64,000 nt of DNA from Nocardiopsis terrae (GCF_014651695.1 NZ_BMXJ01000004.1:115132-179131); one strand, 5' to 3'. Counted from the first letter of the stretch, positions 45,624 to 54,829 are shown. Notes: generated by a model not told the origin, from the sequence alone. Translations and numbers: made by a program.

Positions 45624-47528
45624 ATGGAAAAAAGGTCACTAGTAAAAGAGCAGAAAAAGATCCCCTATGAGGCTTTCACCTCCATGGACCACTGGAACTC
45701 TTCACGCCGGGAGCAAGCAGATGAAATCATCAGCCAAGGATGGAAGACCAGAAAATTCCCCCGAATCAACATGGCACTCCCGATTGACTGGGACAAAAGC
45801 GCATCGAAAAACAGGTCCTGGTCTTTCTACTTTCATTCCTGGGACTTCCTCAGCCCTGTGCTCGCCACCCATTCCCACACGAAGGAGGCACGCTACCTGA
45901 ACTGGGCCGTCGACATCGCCCTGGACTGGGCCAGGCAGCACCCTATGGTGGAACCCCAACGGAGCATGGCCTGGTACGACATGGCGATCGGTCTGCGCGC
46001 CTACAAACTCGGTTACCTCGTGGAGGCGGCGGCACGTAGTGACCAGGTTGACGACACAGCCTTCTCACTGCTTCTGAGCTGTGCGAAGCTCCACCTGGAA
46101 GCACTGGCGGACCCGCAGTTCTTCGCAGCACACTCCAATCACGGCTTCTACGTGGCCGCGGGCCAAATGGCCCTGGCGCGCAGGCTTCGCAGCCTTCCCG
46201 GCATGGAGCCCCACCGGGGACAGGCCCGTGAACGGGTGCACGAACTGGTCCGCAGGCAGTTCACCCCCACGGGCGTGCACCGCGAGCACTCTCCGGACTA
46301 TCACCGAATGGTGCTGGACACCTTCCAGGGCCTGATCGAGTCGGAACTGTTGGACCGGACCGAGTTCGCCCCGCTTATCGACCGGATCCAGGAAGCGCTG
46401 TCCTGGTTCGTGCTCCCCAACAACCGTCTGGCCATGTTCGGGGACACGAACCACCGGGATGTTCTCCAGGAGCACCGCACCCGCGCCCTCAACCCCGCCC
46501 TGGAGTTCGTCCTGACCCGTGGTTCGCAGGGCAAACCTCCGGGCGACCGCTGGCGTTCCTTCGACGACGCCGGATTCTTCGTGGCACGGGACCGCTGGCC
46601 CACCGGCCCCGAGGACTACGCAGACTGCTCCTATCTGGCCCAGACAGCGGGCTTCCATTCACGGGTGCACAAGCACGCCGACGACCTTTCGATGGTCTGG
46701 TACGACAGGGGCCGTGAGATCCTCGTCGATGCGGGCAAGTTCGGCTACCTGGACCGAACCACGCCCGAAAGCGAACTGGGCCGGGCGGGTTTCTACTACG
46801 CACACCCCTCACGCGTGTACGTCGAGTCGACTCGGGCGCACAACACCGTCGAGATCGACGGTAGAAGCTATCAGCGACGCGGCGTCAAACCCTACGGTTC
46901 GGGGCTTCTCCGGTCCGGTGAACACCAGGGGGTCTTCTACTCCGGCGCCCACGTCCGGCATGACAGGACCATCCGTCACGCGCGCGTCCTGGCCTTCCGA
47001 CCGGGAGAGTGGCTACTCGTTTACGACTGGCTCTGGGACAACCTGGACCAGCCCCACACCTACACACAGCGATTCCACCTCGCGCCGGAGCTGGACATGA
47101 CATCGGCGGGGTCAGGTTTCGAGGTCCCGCTACCAGATACGCGGCTGCACATGGTGCCGCTCCTGTCAGCCCGCGCCCTGCCGGCGGTGCGGGGCCGGAA
47201 GGAGCCGGAACCGCTGGGTTGGATCTCGCGCCAGGACGGTGAGTTCCAGCCCTGTTGGACCGCGGCCTACCAGATCAGTGGAGGGGCTTCCTGCTCCATC
47301 GCCACCCTGTTGGGCTTCGGTGAACGGGCCCCGGTCCCGGGGGAGTCAACGGCATCAGTCAGGGGAGACGAGGTGCGCCTGCGATGGTCGCGGGCGGGCG
47401 AGGAATGGGAAGTGGGGTTCGGACGCCCGGATCGTGAGGATTTCCAGTTCCGCGTCCGACACACATCCGCGAACGGCACGGCTTTGCGCAGGGCCCTCAA
47501 CTGGCTGCGCGGCCCTCGCCTGTCCTGA
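45624..47528 (+). CDS. Heparinase II/III family polysaccharide lyase-like protein
   Basis: 634-aa protein. An N-terminal alpha/alpha toroid (about 55-310: WSFYFHSWDFLSPV, WYDMAIGLRAYKLGY, FFAAHSNHGFYVAAGQMALA, YHRMVLDTFQGLIE) is followed by the heparinase II/III beta-sandwich (about 330-600), with FHSRVHKHADDLSMVWYDRG and VDAGKFGYLD, the conserved His-containing stretch. These enzymes or their non-catalytic relatives occur in exopolysaccharide loci and depolymerise or tailor acidic polymers. No signal peptide is seen. The first 60 codons are AT-richer (many AAA, AAG, TTC and TAT), unlike the rest of the window. ATG 45624 has GGAAG 6 nt upstream. Confidence 0.85.
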   Translation: MEKRSLVKEQKKIPYEAFTSMDHWNSSRREQADEIISQGWKTRKFPRINMALPIDWDKSASKNRSWSFYFHSWDFLSPVLATHSHTKEARYLNWAVDIALDWARQHPMVEPQRSMAWYDMAIGLRAYKLGYLVEAAARSDQVDDTAFSLLLSCAKLHLEALADPQFFAAHSNHGFYVAAGQMALARRLRSLPGMEPHRGQARERVHELVRRQFTPTGVHREHSPDYHRMVLDTFQGLIESELLDRTEFAPLIDRIQEALSWFVLPNNRLAMFGDTNHRDVLQEHRTRALNPALEFVLTRGSQGKPPGDRWRSFDDAGFFVARDRWPTGPEDYADCSYLAQTAGFHSRVHKHADDLSMVWYDRGREILVDAGKFGYLDRTTPESELGRAGFYYAHPSRVYVESTRAHNTVEIDGRSYQRRGVKPYGSGLLRSGEHQGVFYSGAHVRHDRTIRHARVLAFRPGEWLLVYDWLWDNLDQPHTYTQRFHLAPELDMTSAGSGFEVPLPDTRLHMVPLLSARALPAVRGRKEPEPLGWISRQDGEFQPCWTAAYQISGGASCSIATLLGFGERAPVPGESTASVRGDEVRLRWSRAGEEWEVGFGRPDREDFQFRVRHTSANGTALRRALNWLRGPRLS

Positions 47529-47550
47529 GGCGTGGGGGCCGCACAGCGCG

Positions 47551-47565
47551 GACTGGCGACCAGTC
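47551..47565. terminator. Small hairpin between convergent heparinase and glycosyltransferase genes
   Basis: GACTGG-CGA-CCAGTC, reaching into the stop codon of the glycosyltransferase. The two genes' 3' ends are only 35 bp apart. Confidence 0.3.
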
Positions 47566-49243
47566 AGGCAAAGGCGCCCAGACGTTCGTAGAGGTCCCGG
47601 TAGACCTGGGCGTTACGAGCCCAGGTCCGGTGGGCCAGGACCTCCTCGTGTGCCGCCTTGACCTGCTGCTCACGCAGGCAGTCGTCCTTGGCCAGGCGAA
47701 CAACCGCGTCGGCCAGGGAGACCGCGTCGCCGGCGGGGACGAGCGTTCCCGCCCGGCCGTCGGCGAGCAGCTCACGCAGGGCGGGCAGGTCACTGGCGAC
47801 CACGGGAGTCCCCAGGGCCATGGCTTCGACCGGTTTCAAGGGAGTGACCAGCCTGGACACACGTGCGTCGATACGCGGCACGACCATGACGTCCAAGGCC
47901 GCCTGCGCACGCAACGCCTCCTCGGGCCCCACGCTCCCGGGCAGCAGACACAGGGATCCGAGACCGAGTCGCTTGACCTGTTCCAGGAGGTCCGGGCGCA
48001 CGGCGCCGTCCCCGACAAGGAGTACCCGCACCTTGTGCCCCCAGCCACGCAGGTGGACGGCCGCATCGATCAAGGTGTCGAAACCCTCGTAGTGGGTGAG
48101 ACTGGAAACGGATCCAATCACGGTCTCGTCCGATGAGATGCCCAGACTGGCCCGGTAGGCCCGACCATCGGGACGATTCCGTAGGAGGCTGTCGTCGACG
48201 GCGTTGGGCGAGAGAACGATCCTCTCCGGCGCAACTCCACGGTGAACGATCTCCTCCCGCATCGTCCGCGCGAGAGTCACCACGGCGTCGGCTTCCCGCA
48301 GAACCGAGGACTCCCGTTCCACGAGAAGTCGATGGCGTTCGCTACCGCGCCGCGAGGGCGCACCCTCGTGGGACAGCCAGGTCTCCTCCAGGAACCCGCG
48401 AAGTTCGTAGACGACGGGGATGCCGAGCTCACGTCCCACGTGCAGGGCCACCGTGGCGTTCTTATGGTCGCTGGCGGCGTGCAGCACTGCGGGACGCAGG
48501 CGTTTGACCAGTTCGGTGACTTCCGGGACAGCGGCGTCGATGCGCTCCTGCAATCCGGGCAGGAACCTCTTCCCTGGAAGAATCCGGTGATAGGGGATCC
48601 CGTCGACCTCACGCAGAACGGAGGTGTCACCGTCGTCCATGGTGGGCCAGCCCACGAAGGTCACTACGTGCGGGTCCAGGCCCGCCTCGCGCTGGGCGGT
48701 GACGATCCGGTGGGTTCGCACCGTGTAACCGGCTTGCGTGTTCGGAAGAGCGTTGGTCACCAGGTGCAGGATCCGCCCCGAGACCGGCGAGAACGTCGCC
48801 GTGGTGCGTTCGGGCAAACCGGTGATCGGGCCCAGCGCCCGGCGCTCGCTCAGCATGCGGCGACGGGCGAGGTCAGCGGTGTCGTCCAGAGCCGCATAGG
48901 GGACCAGTTCATCAACGGCTTCCTGGATCCTCCCCTCGGCGTGGAGTACGCCCGCTCGCTGTCGTGCCTCTTTGGCGCGCCCGGAGATCCGCGCCATATC
49001 CCTGGCAGTCATGAGCTGGTCGCCACCGTGCACCGAACGGTGGACGTCTCGGATCCGCAGGTCCACGCGGCGAAGCAGGAGCAGGAGGGACGCCGTTCCC
49101 AGGCCTATCGCACCCAGTGCGGTGGCCTGGAGGGCCAGAGTCCACGGCAGGACACCGGTCAAGGTCAGAGCACCGGAAAGCACGAAAACGAACAGCAGAG
49201 CCGCGGCGGCTACTGCCTTCTTTCTCATCATCATATATCGCAT
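47564..49243 (-). CDS. Membrane-anchored glycosyltransferase, GT4 family
   Basis: 559-aa protein. Two N-terminal membrane helices (AVAAAALLFVFVLSGALTLT and ALQATALGAIGLGTASLLLL) and a helical linker precede a GT-B fold. In the fold, TNALPNTQAGYTVRTHRIV and LHAASDHKNATVALHVGREL belong to the acceptor half; IVLSPNAVDDS, VIGSVSSLTHYEGFDTLIDA and TPLKPVEAMALGTPVVASDL (the EX7E region) belong to the nucleotide-sugar half. It probably adds a sugar to a surface polysaccharide at the membrane. ATG 49243 has GGAGG 4 nt before it. Convergent with the heparinase-like gene, with which it likely shares a pathway. Confidence 0.88.
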   Translation of the reverse strand: MRYMMMRKKAVAAAALLFVFVLSGALTLTGVLPWTLALQATALGAIGLGTASLLLLLRRVDLRIRDVHRSVHGGDQLMTARDMARISGRAKEARQRAGVLHAEGRIQEAVDELVPYAALDDTADLARRRMLSERRALGPITGLPERTTATFSPVSGRILHLVTNALPNTQAGYTVRTHRIVTAQREAGLDPHVVTFVGWPTMDDGDTSVLREVDGIPYHRILPGKRFLPGLQERIDAAVPEVTELVKRLRPAVLHAASDHKNATVALHVGRELGIPVVYELRGFLEETWLSHEGAPSRRGSERHRLLVERESSVLREADAVVTLARTMREEIVHRGVAPERIVLSPNAVDDSLLRNRPDGRAYRASLGISSDETVIGSVSSLTHYEGFDTLIDAAVHLRGWGHKVRVLLVGDGAVRPDLLEQVKRLGLGSLCLLPGSVGPEEALRAQAALDVMVVPRIDARVSRLVTPLKPVEAMALGTPVVASDLPALRELLADGRAGTLVPAGDAVSLADAVVRLAKDDCLREQQVKAAHEEVLAHRTWARNAQVYRDLYERLGAFA

Positions 49244-49828
49244 AAAACCTCCGCATCGAGCTCAATCCGAAAAGCATGGAATGATTGATCCCCAGACACC
49301 ACCCCGCAGAACCCGTGATCCGGCCCTGAGAGGTGAACATGAGACTAACCCGATGCGTTCTTCCAGCCATTTATGCCATCGCCACCGGCATGGCGGGACA
49401 ACAGCATTCCACCAAATCACTGCTTGTCACTTATTTCGTCACTTTCAATGCAAAAAGACAGTACTGATCTTCGGCAGAAGGGAAGACCCGCCTGGGAGCG
49501 CCGGGGCGGAGCGGGACCTCTGCGAGACCGGCGGGAACCGTGCACAGAGCGGAGGACCCGGTCGTGGCGGAGGCGGGGAAACCTCCCCGGAAGCTGGCAG
49601 CCGTCTCGAACCGGGAGTCAGCATTTCCGGCTGAGGTACCCGCCCTCCCCTTCCGGTTCGATCCGTCGGAGGCGGATGAGGAACTCAAGGCCGACGCCCC
49701 ACCGGGGCACGCTCGTGGTGGAACCGCACGTCGGCCGCGCGGAAAGGTGACCCGGCACGATCAGGGGCCTCAACCCCGGGCCGGAAGCCGGGCCTGCGCC
49801 CGGGGCCGCCGACCTCTAACTTGAGAAC
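49244..49828. other. 585-bp intergenic region
   Basis: Lies between the glycosyltransferase (minus) and the MFS gene (plus). 49,250-49,470 is lower in GC and should hold the glycosyltransferase promoter. Frames in the rest lack ribosome sites and codon bias, so I call no gene. TAACTT (49817-49822) is a probable -10 element for the MFS gene. Confidence 0.5.
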
Positions 49829-51175
49829 ATGAAACCGACCGAGAGAATCTACTCCGCTCTGCTCAGGCGCGACCGGGAGTCGGAAGAGGAGCTGCCCGAG
49901 CGGGTGCGCGGCGACGTCCCGGGCAACGGTCTGCGCCTGGTCGGGGCCAACGCCCTGCAGTCCTCCGGTGACCAGGTGGTCAACGCCTCGACCGTTCTGC
50001 CGTGGCTCTTCCACGCCCTGGGGGTGCCCGCGGCGCTGGTCGGTGCGCTGGTCCCCATCCGTGAGGCCGGTTCGATGCTGCCGCAGGCGTTCCTGACTCC
50101 GCTGATCCTGCGGGCCCGGCACCGCAAGTGGGTGTTCGTCACCGGCTCCCTCGTCCAGGCCTCGGCGGTGGCGGTGATGGCCGCGACCGCGGCGTCGGGC
50201 CGGGGGCTCCCCGCCGGTGCGGTCATCCTGGTCGCCCTGGCGGCGTTCTCCCTGGGCCGGTGCCTGTGCTCGGTCTCCGCGAAGGACGTCCAGGGCCGCA
50301 CCGTGCCCAGCGGAGAGCGCGGCCAGATCAACGGGTTGGCCACCGCCGCGGCGGGGCTGGTGGCCGTCACCCTGGGGCTGGGCATCCGTGTGCTCGGCGG
50401 TGAGGAACTGGACGCCGGGCCGCTCGTCTGGTTGCTGGCCGGCGGCGCGGCCCTGTGGGTGGGCGTGGCCTGGGTCTACGCCCGGGTCCGGGAGCCGGCC
50501 GACGACGAGGTCTCGGCCGGGCAGGGCCGCGGCTCCGACGACGGGCCGCCCGTGCGGTGGCACGACTGGCTCGTCCGGACCTACCGGTTGCTGCGCGAGG
50601 ACCGGTCCTTCCGGCATTTCGTCGCCGTGCGCGGTCTCCTGCTGGTGTCGGCGTTGAGTCCGCCGTTCGTGGTCGCCCTGGCCACCCGGTCGGGAACCAG
50701 CGGCCTGTCGGGCCTGGGCGGGTACGTCATCGCCTCGGGGGTCGCCGCGCTGTTGGGCGGGCGCCTGGCCGGTCGGCTCGCCGACAGGTCGAGCAGGAAA
50801 CTGATGACGTTCGGAGCCGCGATCGCCTCGGCGGTCGTCCTCGCCCTGGTACTGGTCGTCTCCCTGCCCGGTTTCAACGGCACGACGGCGTGGGGCTCAG
50901 CGCTGTTCATCGGCTGCTACTTCCTGCTGACACTGACGCACACCGGCATCCGGGTGGGGCGTAAGACCTACGTCGTCGACATGGCCGAAGGGGACCGGCG
51001 CACCACCTACGTGGCGGTGTCGAATTCGGCGATGGGGCTCGTCCTGCTCGTGGTCGGCGGCCTCAGTTCGCTGCTGGCGCTGCTCGGCGTGGTGTGGGCC
51101 CTGGTCTTCCTCGCCGCCCTGGGGCTGGTCGGCGTGGTGGCCGGCCACAGGCTGCCCGAGGTGTCCCGGGGGTAG
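49829..51175 (+). CDS. MFS transporter
   Basis: 448-aa membrane protein with 10-12 hydrophobic segments and a hydrophilic central loop (about 215-250). NASTVLPWLFHALGVPAALV and VPIREAGSMLPQAF at the N-terminal half and GGRLAGRLADRSSRKLMTFG (A-motif-like) in the second half fit the major facilitator superfamily. Substrate unknown. TAACTT lies exactly 6 nt before ATG 49829 and no Shine-Dalgarno is seen, so the mRNA is probably leaderless. Convergent with the LPMO gene. Confidence 0.82.
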   Translation: MKPTERIYSALLRRDRESEEELPERVRGDVPGNGLRLVGANALQSSGDQVVNASTVLPWLFHALGVPAALVGALVPIREAGSMLPQAFLTPLILRARHRKWVFVTGSLVQASAVAVMAATAASGRGLPAGAVILVALAAFSLGRCLCSVSAKDVQGRTVPSGERGQINGLATAAAGLVAVTLGLGIRVLGGEELDAGPLVWLLAGGAALWVGVAWVYARVREPADDEVSAGQGRGSDDGPPVRWHDWLVRTYRLLREDRSFRHFVAVRGLLLVSALSPPFVVALATRSGTSGLSGLGGYVIASGVAALLGGRLAGRLADRSSRKLMTFGAAIASAVVLALVLVVSLPGFNGTTAWGSALFIGCYFLLTLTHTGIRVGRKTYVVDMAEGDRRTTYVAVSNSAMGLVLLVVGGLSSLLALLGVVWALVFLAALGLVGVVAGHRLPEVSRG

Positions 51176-51208
51176 AGCGGTGCCCGGGGTTCTCGCCTGT
51201 CCCCGGCC

Positions 51209-51241
51209 GCGCCCCGGCTCGGGGGATGCGAACCGGGGCGC
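51209..51241. terminator. 9-bp GC stem between convergent MFS and LPMO genes
   Basis: GCGCCCCGG and CCGGGGCGC around a 15-nt loop, in the 88-bp gap between the two stops. Probably bidirectional. Confidence 0.5.
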
Positions 51242-51263
51242 TCTCGGGTCCGGTGAGCCGTCG

Positions 51264-51779
51264 TCACCTGATGTTGACGTCCACGCAGGCGTAGAAGGCG
51301 TTGCCCGTGTCGGCCACGTTCCACCGGGCCAGGACGGTCTGCCTGCCGCTGTAGCCGGACAGGTCGACGTTGTGGCTGAAGCTGGACGGTGGCTGGGCAC
51401 CGTGGTCGTTGAAGCTGTCGACGAGTCGGCCGTTGATGAAGTACTCCCACGTGGCGGTGGAGTGGTTGGCGGTGATGATCCAGTTGAAGGTGGCGTTGGT
51501 GCCGATGTCGGCGACCTGCCAGCCGTAGTTGTCGTCGTCCAGTTCGGAGAAGCGCGCGTTGCCGCCCGAACAGCTCATCAGGCCCTTGGGGCCCTCGACG
51601 CTCTGCGGCTCCCACTGGATCTGGCCGCACTGGACGACACCGGCGGCGCACTGGGCCTGGCGGCTGGCGGGGTTGGAGATGTAACCGTGTGCGCTCGCCG
51701 TTCCGGCCGGCATGAGGGAGAAGACCAGCGCGGTGGCGGCGGCCACCGCGGCGGCGGAGCGGAACCTGTACTTCTTCAT
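51264..51779 (-). CDS. Secreted AA10 lytic polysaccharide monooxygenase (chitin-type)
   Basis: 171-aa copper enzyme that oxidatively cleaves crystalline polysaccharide. The signal peptide ends TASA, leaving His31 as the mature N-terminus (HGYISNPASRQAQC), which with His106 (ITANHSTATWEYF) forms the copper brace; NAFYACVDVN carries the axial Phe. GQIQWEPQSVEGPKG matches the small chitin-active AA10 enzymes such as CBP21 and the compact (about 140-residue) bacterial forms. There is no extra binding module. ATG 51779 has AAGAAGGG upstream. It has a well-formed promoter at 51973-52002 and an unusually long leader of about 190 nt containing an inverted repeat. Confidence 0.93.
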   Translation of the reverse strand: MKKYRFRSAAAVAAATALVFSLMPAGTASAHGYISNPASRQAQCAAGVVQCGQIQWEPQSVEGPKGLMSCSGGNARFSELDDDNYGWQVADIGTNATFNWIITANHSTATWEYFINGRLVDSFNDHGAQPPSSFSHNVDLSGYSGRQTVLARWNVADTGNAFYACVDVNIR

Positions 51780-51890
51780 GGTTTTTCGCCCTTCTTTGGG
51801 TCACGAACTCCCGGAGGTGCACCGGGGTCGTAGCGGGGGGACCCGAGCCGTTCTCCGACCCAGGACGGTCTGTTTCGCGTCCATGGGGTT

Positions 51891-51910
51891 CGAACATTTC
51901 CCAATGTTCG
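51891..51910. promoter_or_regulatory. Inverted repeat in the LPMO leader
   Basis: CGAACATT-TCCC-AATGTTCG, an exact 8-bp dyad, lies 111 bp upstream of the LPMO start and downstream of its predicted promoter. It is not the DasR consensus. It could be a repressor site acting as a roadblock, or an mRNA hairpin. Confidence 0.5.
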
Positions 51911-51972
51911 CGAGGGGCGTCGTCTGCAGAAATCCAGAACTTTTCCGTGCTTTCCGCGACCTGTTGACAAGC

Positions 51973-52002
51973 AGGCTAGGCAGCATCCGATTAACCGGTC
52001 AA
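51973..52002 (-). promoter_or_regulatory. Housekeeping-type promoter for the LPMO gene
   Basis: On the minus strand: -35 TTGACC (51997-52002), 18-bp spacer, -10 TAGCCT (51973-51978). This is close to the actinomycete consensus TTGAC-N18-TAGNNT. Transcription would begin near 51966, giving a leader of about 187 nt. Confidence 0.6.
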
Positions 52003-52243
52003 GCCCCCTCCCCCACCTGGGACCACGTACCGGAAAAGCCGCACGGAGGGGGCACCGAAGCGCCCCCTCCACTGGTACTGCCGGAGGTTCGCCCAGCCGA
52101 TCCTCCGAACTGGAAAGACTCTTATCAAATCCTTCCGTGGTCTATCCGGAAACCTCTCTCCATTCTCACTTCCGACCCTCTCCGCCATCAGCACAATCTA
52201 TCCTGGAAGATAGATCTCCTTCCCTTCTCCGAGAACGCGGGGG

Positions 52244-53116
52244 TTACGTCTGCGGCCGCAGAAACGGAACCAGCGGACAGTGCTCGCCGATCAGGCGGCA
52301 CACCAGGACCAGGGCCGCCACCACCGCCGCCACGACCGCCGGTACCGGGCCGTAGGGCGCGGGAAGCTCCTGGGCCAGCACGAGAACGCCCATGACCAGG
52401 ACGAAGACCCCGAAACCCTTGCGCAGGGCGGCTTCGGGCAGGCGAGAGGTCAGGAGCGCACCGACGAGCGACCCCGCGACCGCGAGAGCGGTGACCGCGC
52501 CGACCAGCGCCCAGTCCGGGCTCACGGTCGTCAGGTACCCGGTGAGCCCGGCGAAGGACTTCATCGCGATCACGAGCAGGGAGGTGCCCACGGCGGCCGG
52601 CATGGCCAGTCCGCCGAGCAGCATCAGGGCGGGCACGACGAGGAAACCGCCGCCGGCTCCGACCAGACCGGTGACCGCGCCGACCGCCAGACCGTCGGGG
52701 ACGATGCGGCGCAGGGGGAGCGCCCCGCCTTCCGCACCCTCGGCGGGCACCTTCCTCCTGCCGCGGATCATGGTCACGGATGTGGCCACCATCATCAGCG
52801 CGAAGGCGATCATCAGCAGGGTGCCGGGGATGCGTCCGCCCGCCAGGCCGCCGAGGAACGCCCCCGCCATGCCGGCCGCACCGAAGACCAGCCCGGTGCG
52901 CCATCGGACGTTTCCCGCGCGTGCGTGCGCGAAGACGCTGACCAGTGAGGTGGCGCCCACGACGAACAGGGAGGCGGCTATGGCCTCCCTGGGGTCCATA
53001 CCGGCGACGTAGGTGAGCAGCGGGACCATCAGGATGGAACCGCCGCCCCCGAGCAGTCCGAGCGCGAGCCCCACCACCACGGCGAGACACAGGGCGAGGA
53101 CGATCTGGAACTCCAT
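52244..53116 (-). CDS. TauE/SafE-family sulfite/anion exporter
   Basis: 290-aa membrane protein with 7-8 hydrophobic segments and two family repeats: GLALGLLGGGGSILMVPLLT at the start of the first half and GLVGAGGGFLVVPALMLLGG at the start of the second. TauE/SafE proteins export sulfite or related sulfur anions. Its position after the persulfide dioxygenase-rhodanese gene suggests it removes the sulfite or thiosulfate that pathway makes. ATG 53116 has GAGGAAG upstream; the longer frame upstream is not plausible. A hairpin at 53206-53259 lies between it and the upstream gene, so it may have its own promoter or depend on read-through. Confidence 0.88.
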   Translation of the reverse strand: MEFQIVLALCLAVVVGLALGLLGGGGSILMVPLLTYVAGMDPREAIAASLFVVGATSLVSVFAHARAGNVRWRTGLVFGAAGMAGAFLGGLAGGRIPGTLLMIAFALMMVATSVTMIRGRRKVPAEGAEGGALPLRRIVPDGLAVGAVTGLVGAGGGFLVVPALMLLGGLAMPAAVGTSLLVIAMKSFAGLTGYLTTVSPDWALVGAVTALAVAGSLVGALLTSRLPEAALRKGFGVFVLVMGVLVLAQELPAPYGPVPAVVAAVVAALVLVCRLIGEHCPLVPFLRPQT

Positions 53117-53205
53117 GTTGACTCTTCCTCCGTGACCGGGGGCCGTGAACGCGGTCGGCCGGGGCTGTGGATCGTGGCGGGGCCTTCGGTCCCGCCCTGA
53201 GACCG

Positions 53206-53259
53206 GGGGCGGAGCCCGCTCCCCGAACGCGACGGACGCGCACGGTCGGGCTCCGCCCC
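53206..53259. terminator. 13-bp stem hairpin after the persulfide dioxygenase gene
   Basis: GGGGCGGAGCCCG and CGGGCTCCGCCCC pair perfectly around a 28-nt loop, with further pairing past a one-base bulge. It may attenuate transcription into the TauE gene. Confidence 0.45.
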
Positions 53260-53270
53260 GGTCCCGCCGT

Positions 53271-54689
53271 TCAACCGGTGGCGGCCTCGGCCGCGGTGTC
53301 CCGCTCCTGCTTCCAGGCCGCCCAGTCCGGGTAACCGCGGTCGAGTTCGACGACGTCGTATCCCGCGCGGCGCAGGGCGGCGGCGGCCACGGAGTTGCGG
53401 ACACCGGTCTGGCAGTAGCTCACGATGGTGCCGCCGGTCGGAAGCGCGTCGAGGTTCCACAGCAAGCGGCCCGCGCTGAGCTGTCGGGAGCCGGGGATGT
53501 GGCCCTCGGCGTGTTCGCCCCTGTTGCGCACGTCCAGGACGAGCGCGGCGCCGAAACCGTCGAGCTCCTCCGGGCTGACGAGCGGCGGCACGACCGTCGG
53601 CAGGTCCTCCACCGCGGTGGTGTAGCCGGCCACGCGGTCGATGCCGACACGCAGCAGGTGGTCGCGTACCCGGTGCGCGGTCTCCCCGTCGGGGGTGAGC
53701 AGGACCAGGGGCCGGGTCTCGGTCTCGGGGTCGTGGGCCCAGGCGCCGAAGGTCGCGGCCTTGTCCGGCCCGGGGATGTTGAGCGCCCCGGCCACGGTGC
53801 CCCGGTGCACCTCGGTGTGCGACCGGGTGTCGACGAGGACGATCGAGTCCCCGTCCAGGGAGCGGCCGACCTCCTCGGCGGGGAGTTCGGGCAGCGCGGC
53901 CAGCGGGCCCAGGACCCGCGGCCCCTCCTTGTTCTGGCGCTTCATCCGCGCGAAGTAGGCATGGGCGTCGGGCTGTCCGTCGAGCAGTTCCGCGACGAAA
54001 CCCTCCATGTCGTCCTCACGCAGGTAGGAGGACCACCAGGCGTTGAGCCGCTCGTATCCGACCGTGGTGCCCGGGAGCGCGCCGAGCGCCTTGCCGCAGG
54101 CGCTGCCCGCGCCGTGCCCGGGCAGGACCTGGACGTGGTCGGGCAGGTTCAGGAAGACCTCGCGCAGGCTCGTGAACAGCTGGCGCGCTCCCCCGAACCG
54201 GGTGTCGACCCCGTCGGCGGCCTCGTCGAGCAGGTCGGGGCGGCCGAGGTCTCCGGCGAAGACGAAGTCGCCGGAGAGCATGTAGCCCGGGTCCTGGCTG
54301 AAGGCCCCGTCGGTCACCAGGAACGACAGGTGTTCGGGGGTGTGGCCCGGGGTGTGGCGGGCCCGGACGGTGAGATTGCCGATCGTGACGGTGTCACCGT
54401 CCAGGAGCCGTTCGGCGTCGAAGCCGTACTGCCAGTCCTGGCCGCCCTCACCGGAGACGTAGACCGCGGCGCCGGTCGCCGCGGCGAGTTCACGGGTGCC
54501 GGAGAGGTAGTCGGCGTGGATGTGGGTCTCGGTCACGGCCACGATCTGCATGCCGTTTCGGCGGGCCAGGTCGAGGTAGTCGCCGATGTCCCGGCGGGCG
54601 TCGACCACGATGGCCTCTCCCCTGGCCTGGCAGCCGATGAAGTAGCCCGCCTGGGCGAGGTCGTGATCGTAGACGCGTTCCAGCAGCAT
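53271..54689 (-). CDS. Persulfide dioxygenase-rhodanese fusion (ETHE1/CstB-like)
   Basis: 472-aa three-domain protein. The metallo-beta-lactamase domain (1-250) has THIHADYLSGTRELA, HTPGHTPEHLSF, MLSGDFVFAGDLGRPD and VLPGHGAGSACGK, the iron-binding pattern of persulfide dioxygenases that oxidise glutathione- or mycothiol-type persulfides to sulfite. Two rhodanese domains follow: the first (about 265-360) lacks a catalytic cysteine, and the second (about 365-465) has the active loop SYCQTGVRNS. Sulfite could thus be combined with persulfide to give thiosulfate. ATG 54689 has AAGGAGCAGG upstream and the operator at 54727-54746 lies 37 bp away. Confidence 0.92.
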   Translation of the reverse strand: MLLERVYDHDLAQAGYFIGCQARGEAIVVDARRDIGDYLDLARRNGMQIVAVTETHIHADYLSGTRELAAATGAAVYVSGEGGQDWQYGFDAERLLDGDTVTIGNLTVRARHTPGHTPEHLSFLVTDGAFSQDPGYMLSGDFVFAGDLGRPDLLDEAADGVDTRFGGARQLFTSLREVFLNLPDHVQVLPGHGAGSACGKALGALPGTTVGYERLNAWWSSYLREDDMEGFVAELLDGQPDAHAYFARMKRQNKEGPRVLGPLAALPELPAEEVGRSLDGDSIVLVDTRSHTEVHRGTVAGALNIPGPDKAATFGAWAHDPETETRPLVLLTPDGETAHRVRDHLLRVGIDRVAGYTTAVEDLPTVVPPLVSPEELDGFGAALVLDVRNRGEHAEGHIPGSRQLSAGRLLWNLDALPTGGTIVSYCQTGVRNSVAAAALRRAGYDVVELDRGYPDWAAWKQERDTAAEAATG

Positions 54690-54726
54690 GTCCTGCTCCT
54701 TGTGTGGTGGCGTGTTCTTGCTGATC

Positions 54727-54746
54727 GGATACTCCGGGGAGTATCC
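54727..54746. promoter_or_regulatory. CstR-type operator before the persulfide dioxygenase gene
   Basis: GGATACTCC-GG-GGAGTATCC: 9-bp perfect arms, 37 bp upstream of the start. It shares the ATAC-(C-rich/G-rich)-GTAT plan with the dyads at 55436 and 55921. Confidence 0.7.
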
Positions 54747-54829
54747 AGATAGCGGGGTTAGGCCCTGGTCGGGAACACCGCGTGCGACCTTCGGACCCGA
54801 GGCGCACCCGGTCGTTCAGGCCGCTGCGG

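Noticed and set aside
49373..49824. Two plus-strand frames of 94 and 125 codons before the MFS gene
   Set aside because: No ribosome site, no third-position GC bias and no recognisable motif.
51891..51910. DasR (dre) site before the LPMO
   Set aside because: The dyad found (CGAACATT/AATGTTCG) does not match the ACTGGTCTAGACCAGT-type consensus, so it is reported only as an unassigned inverted repeat.
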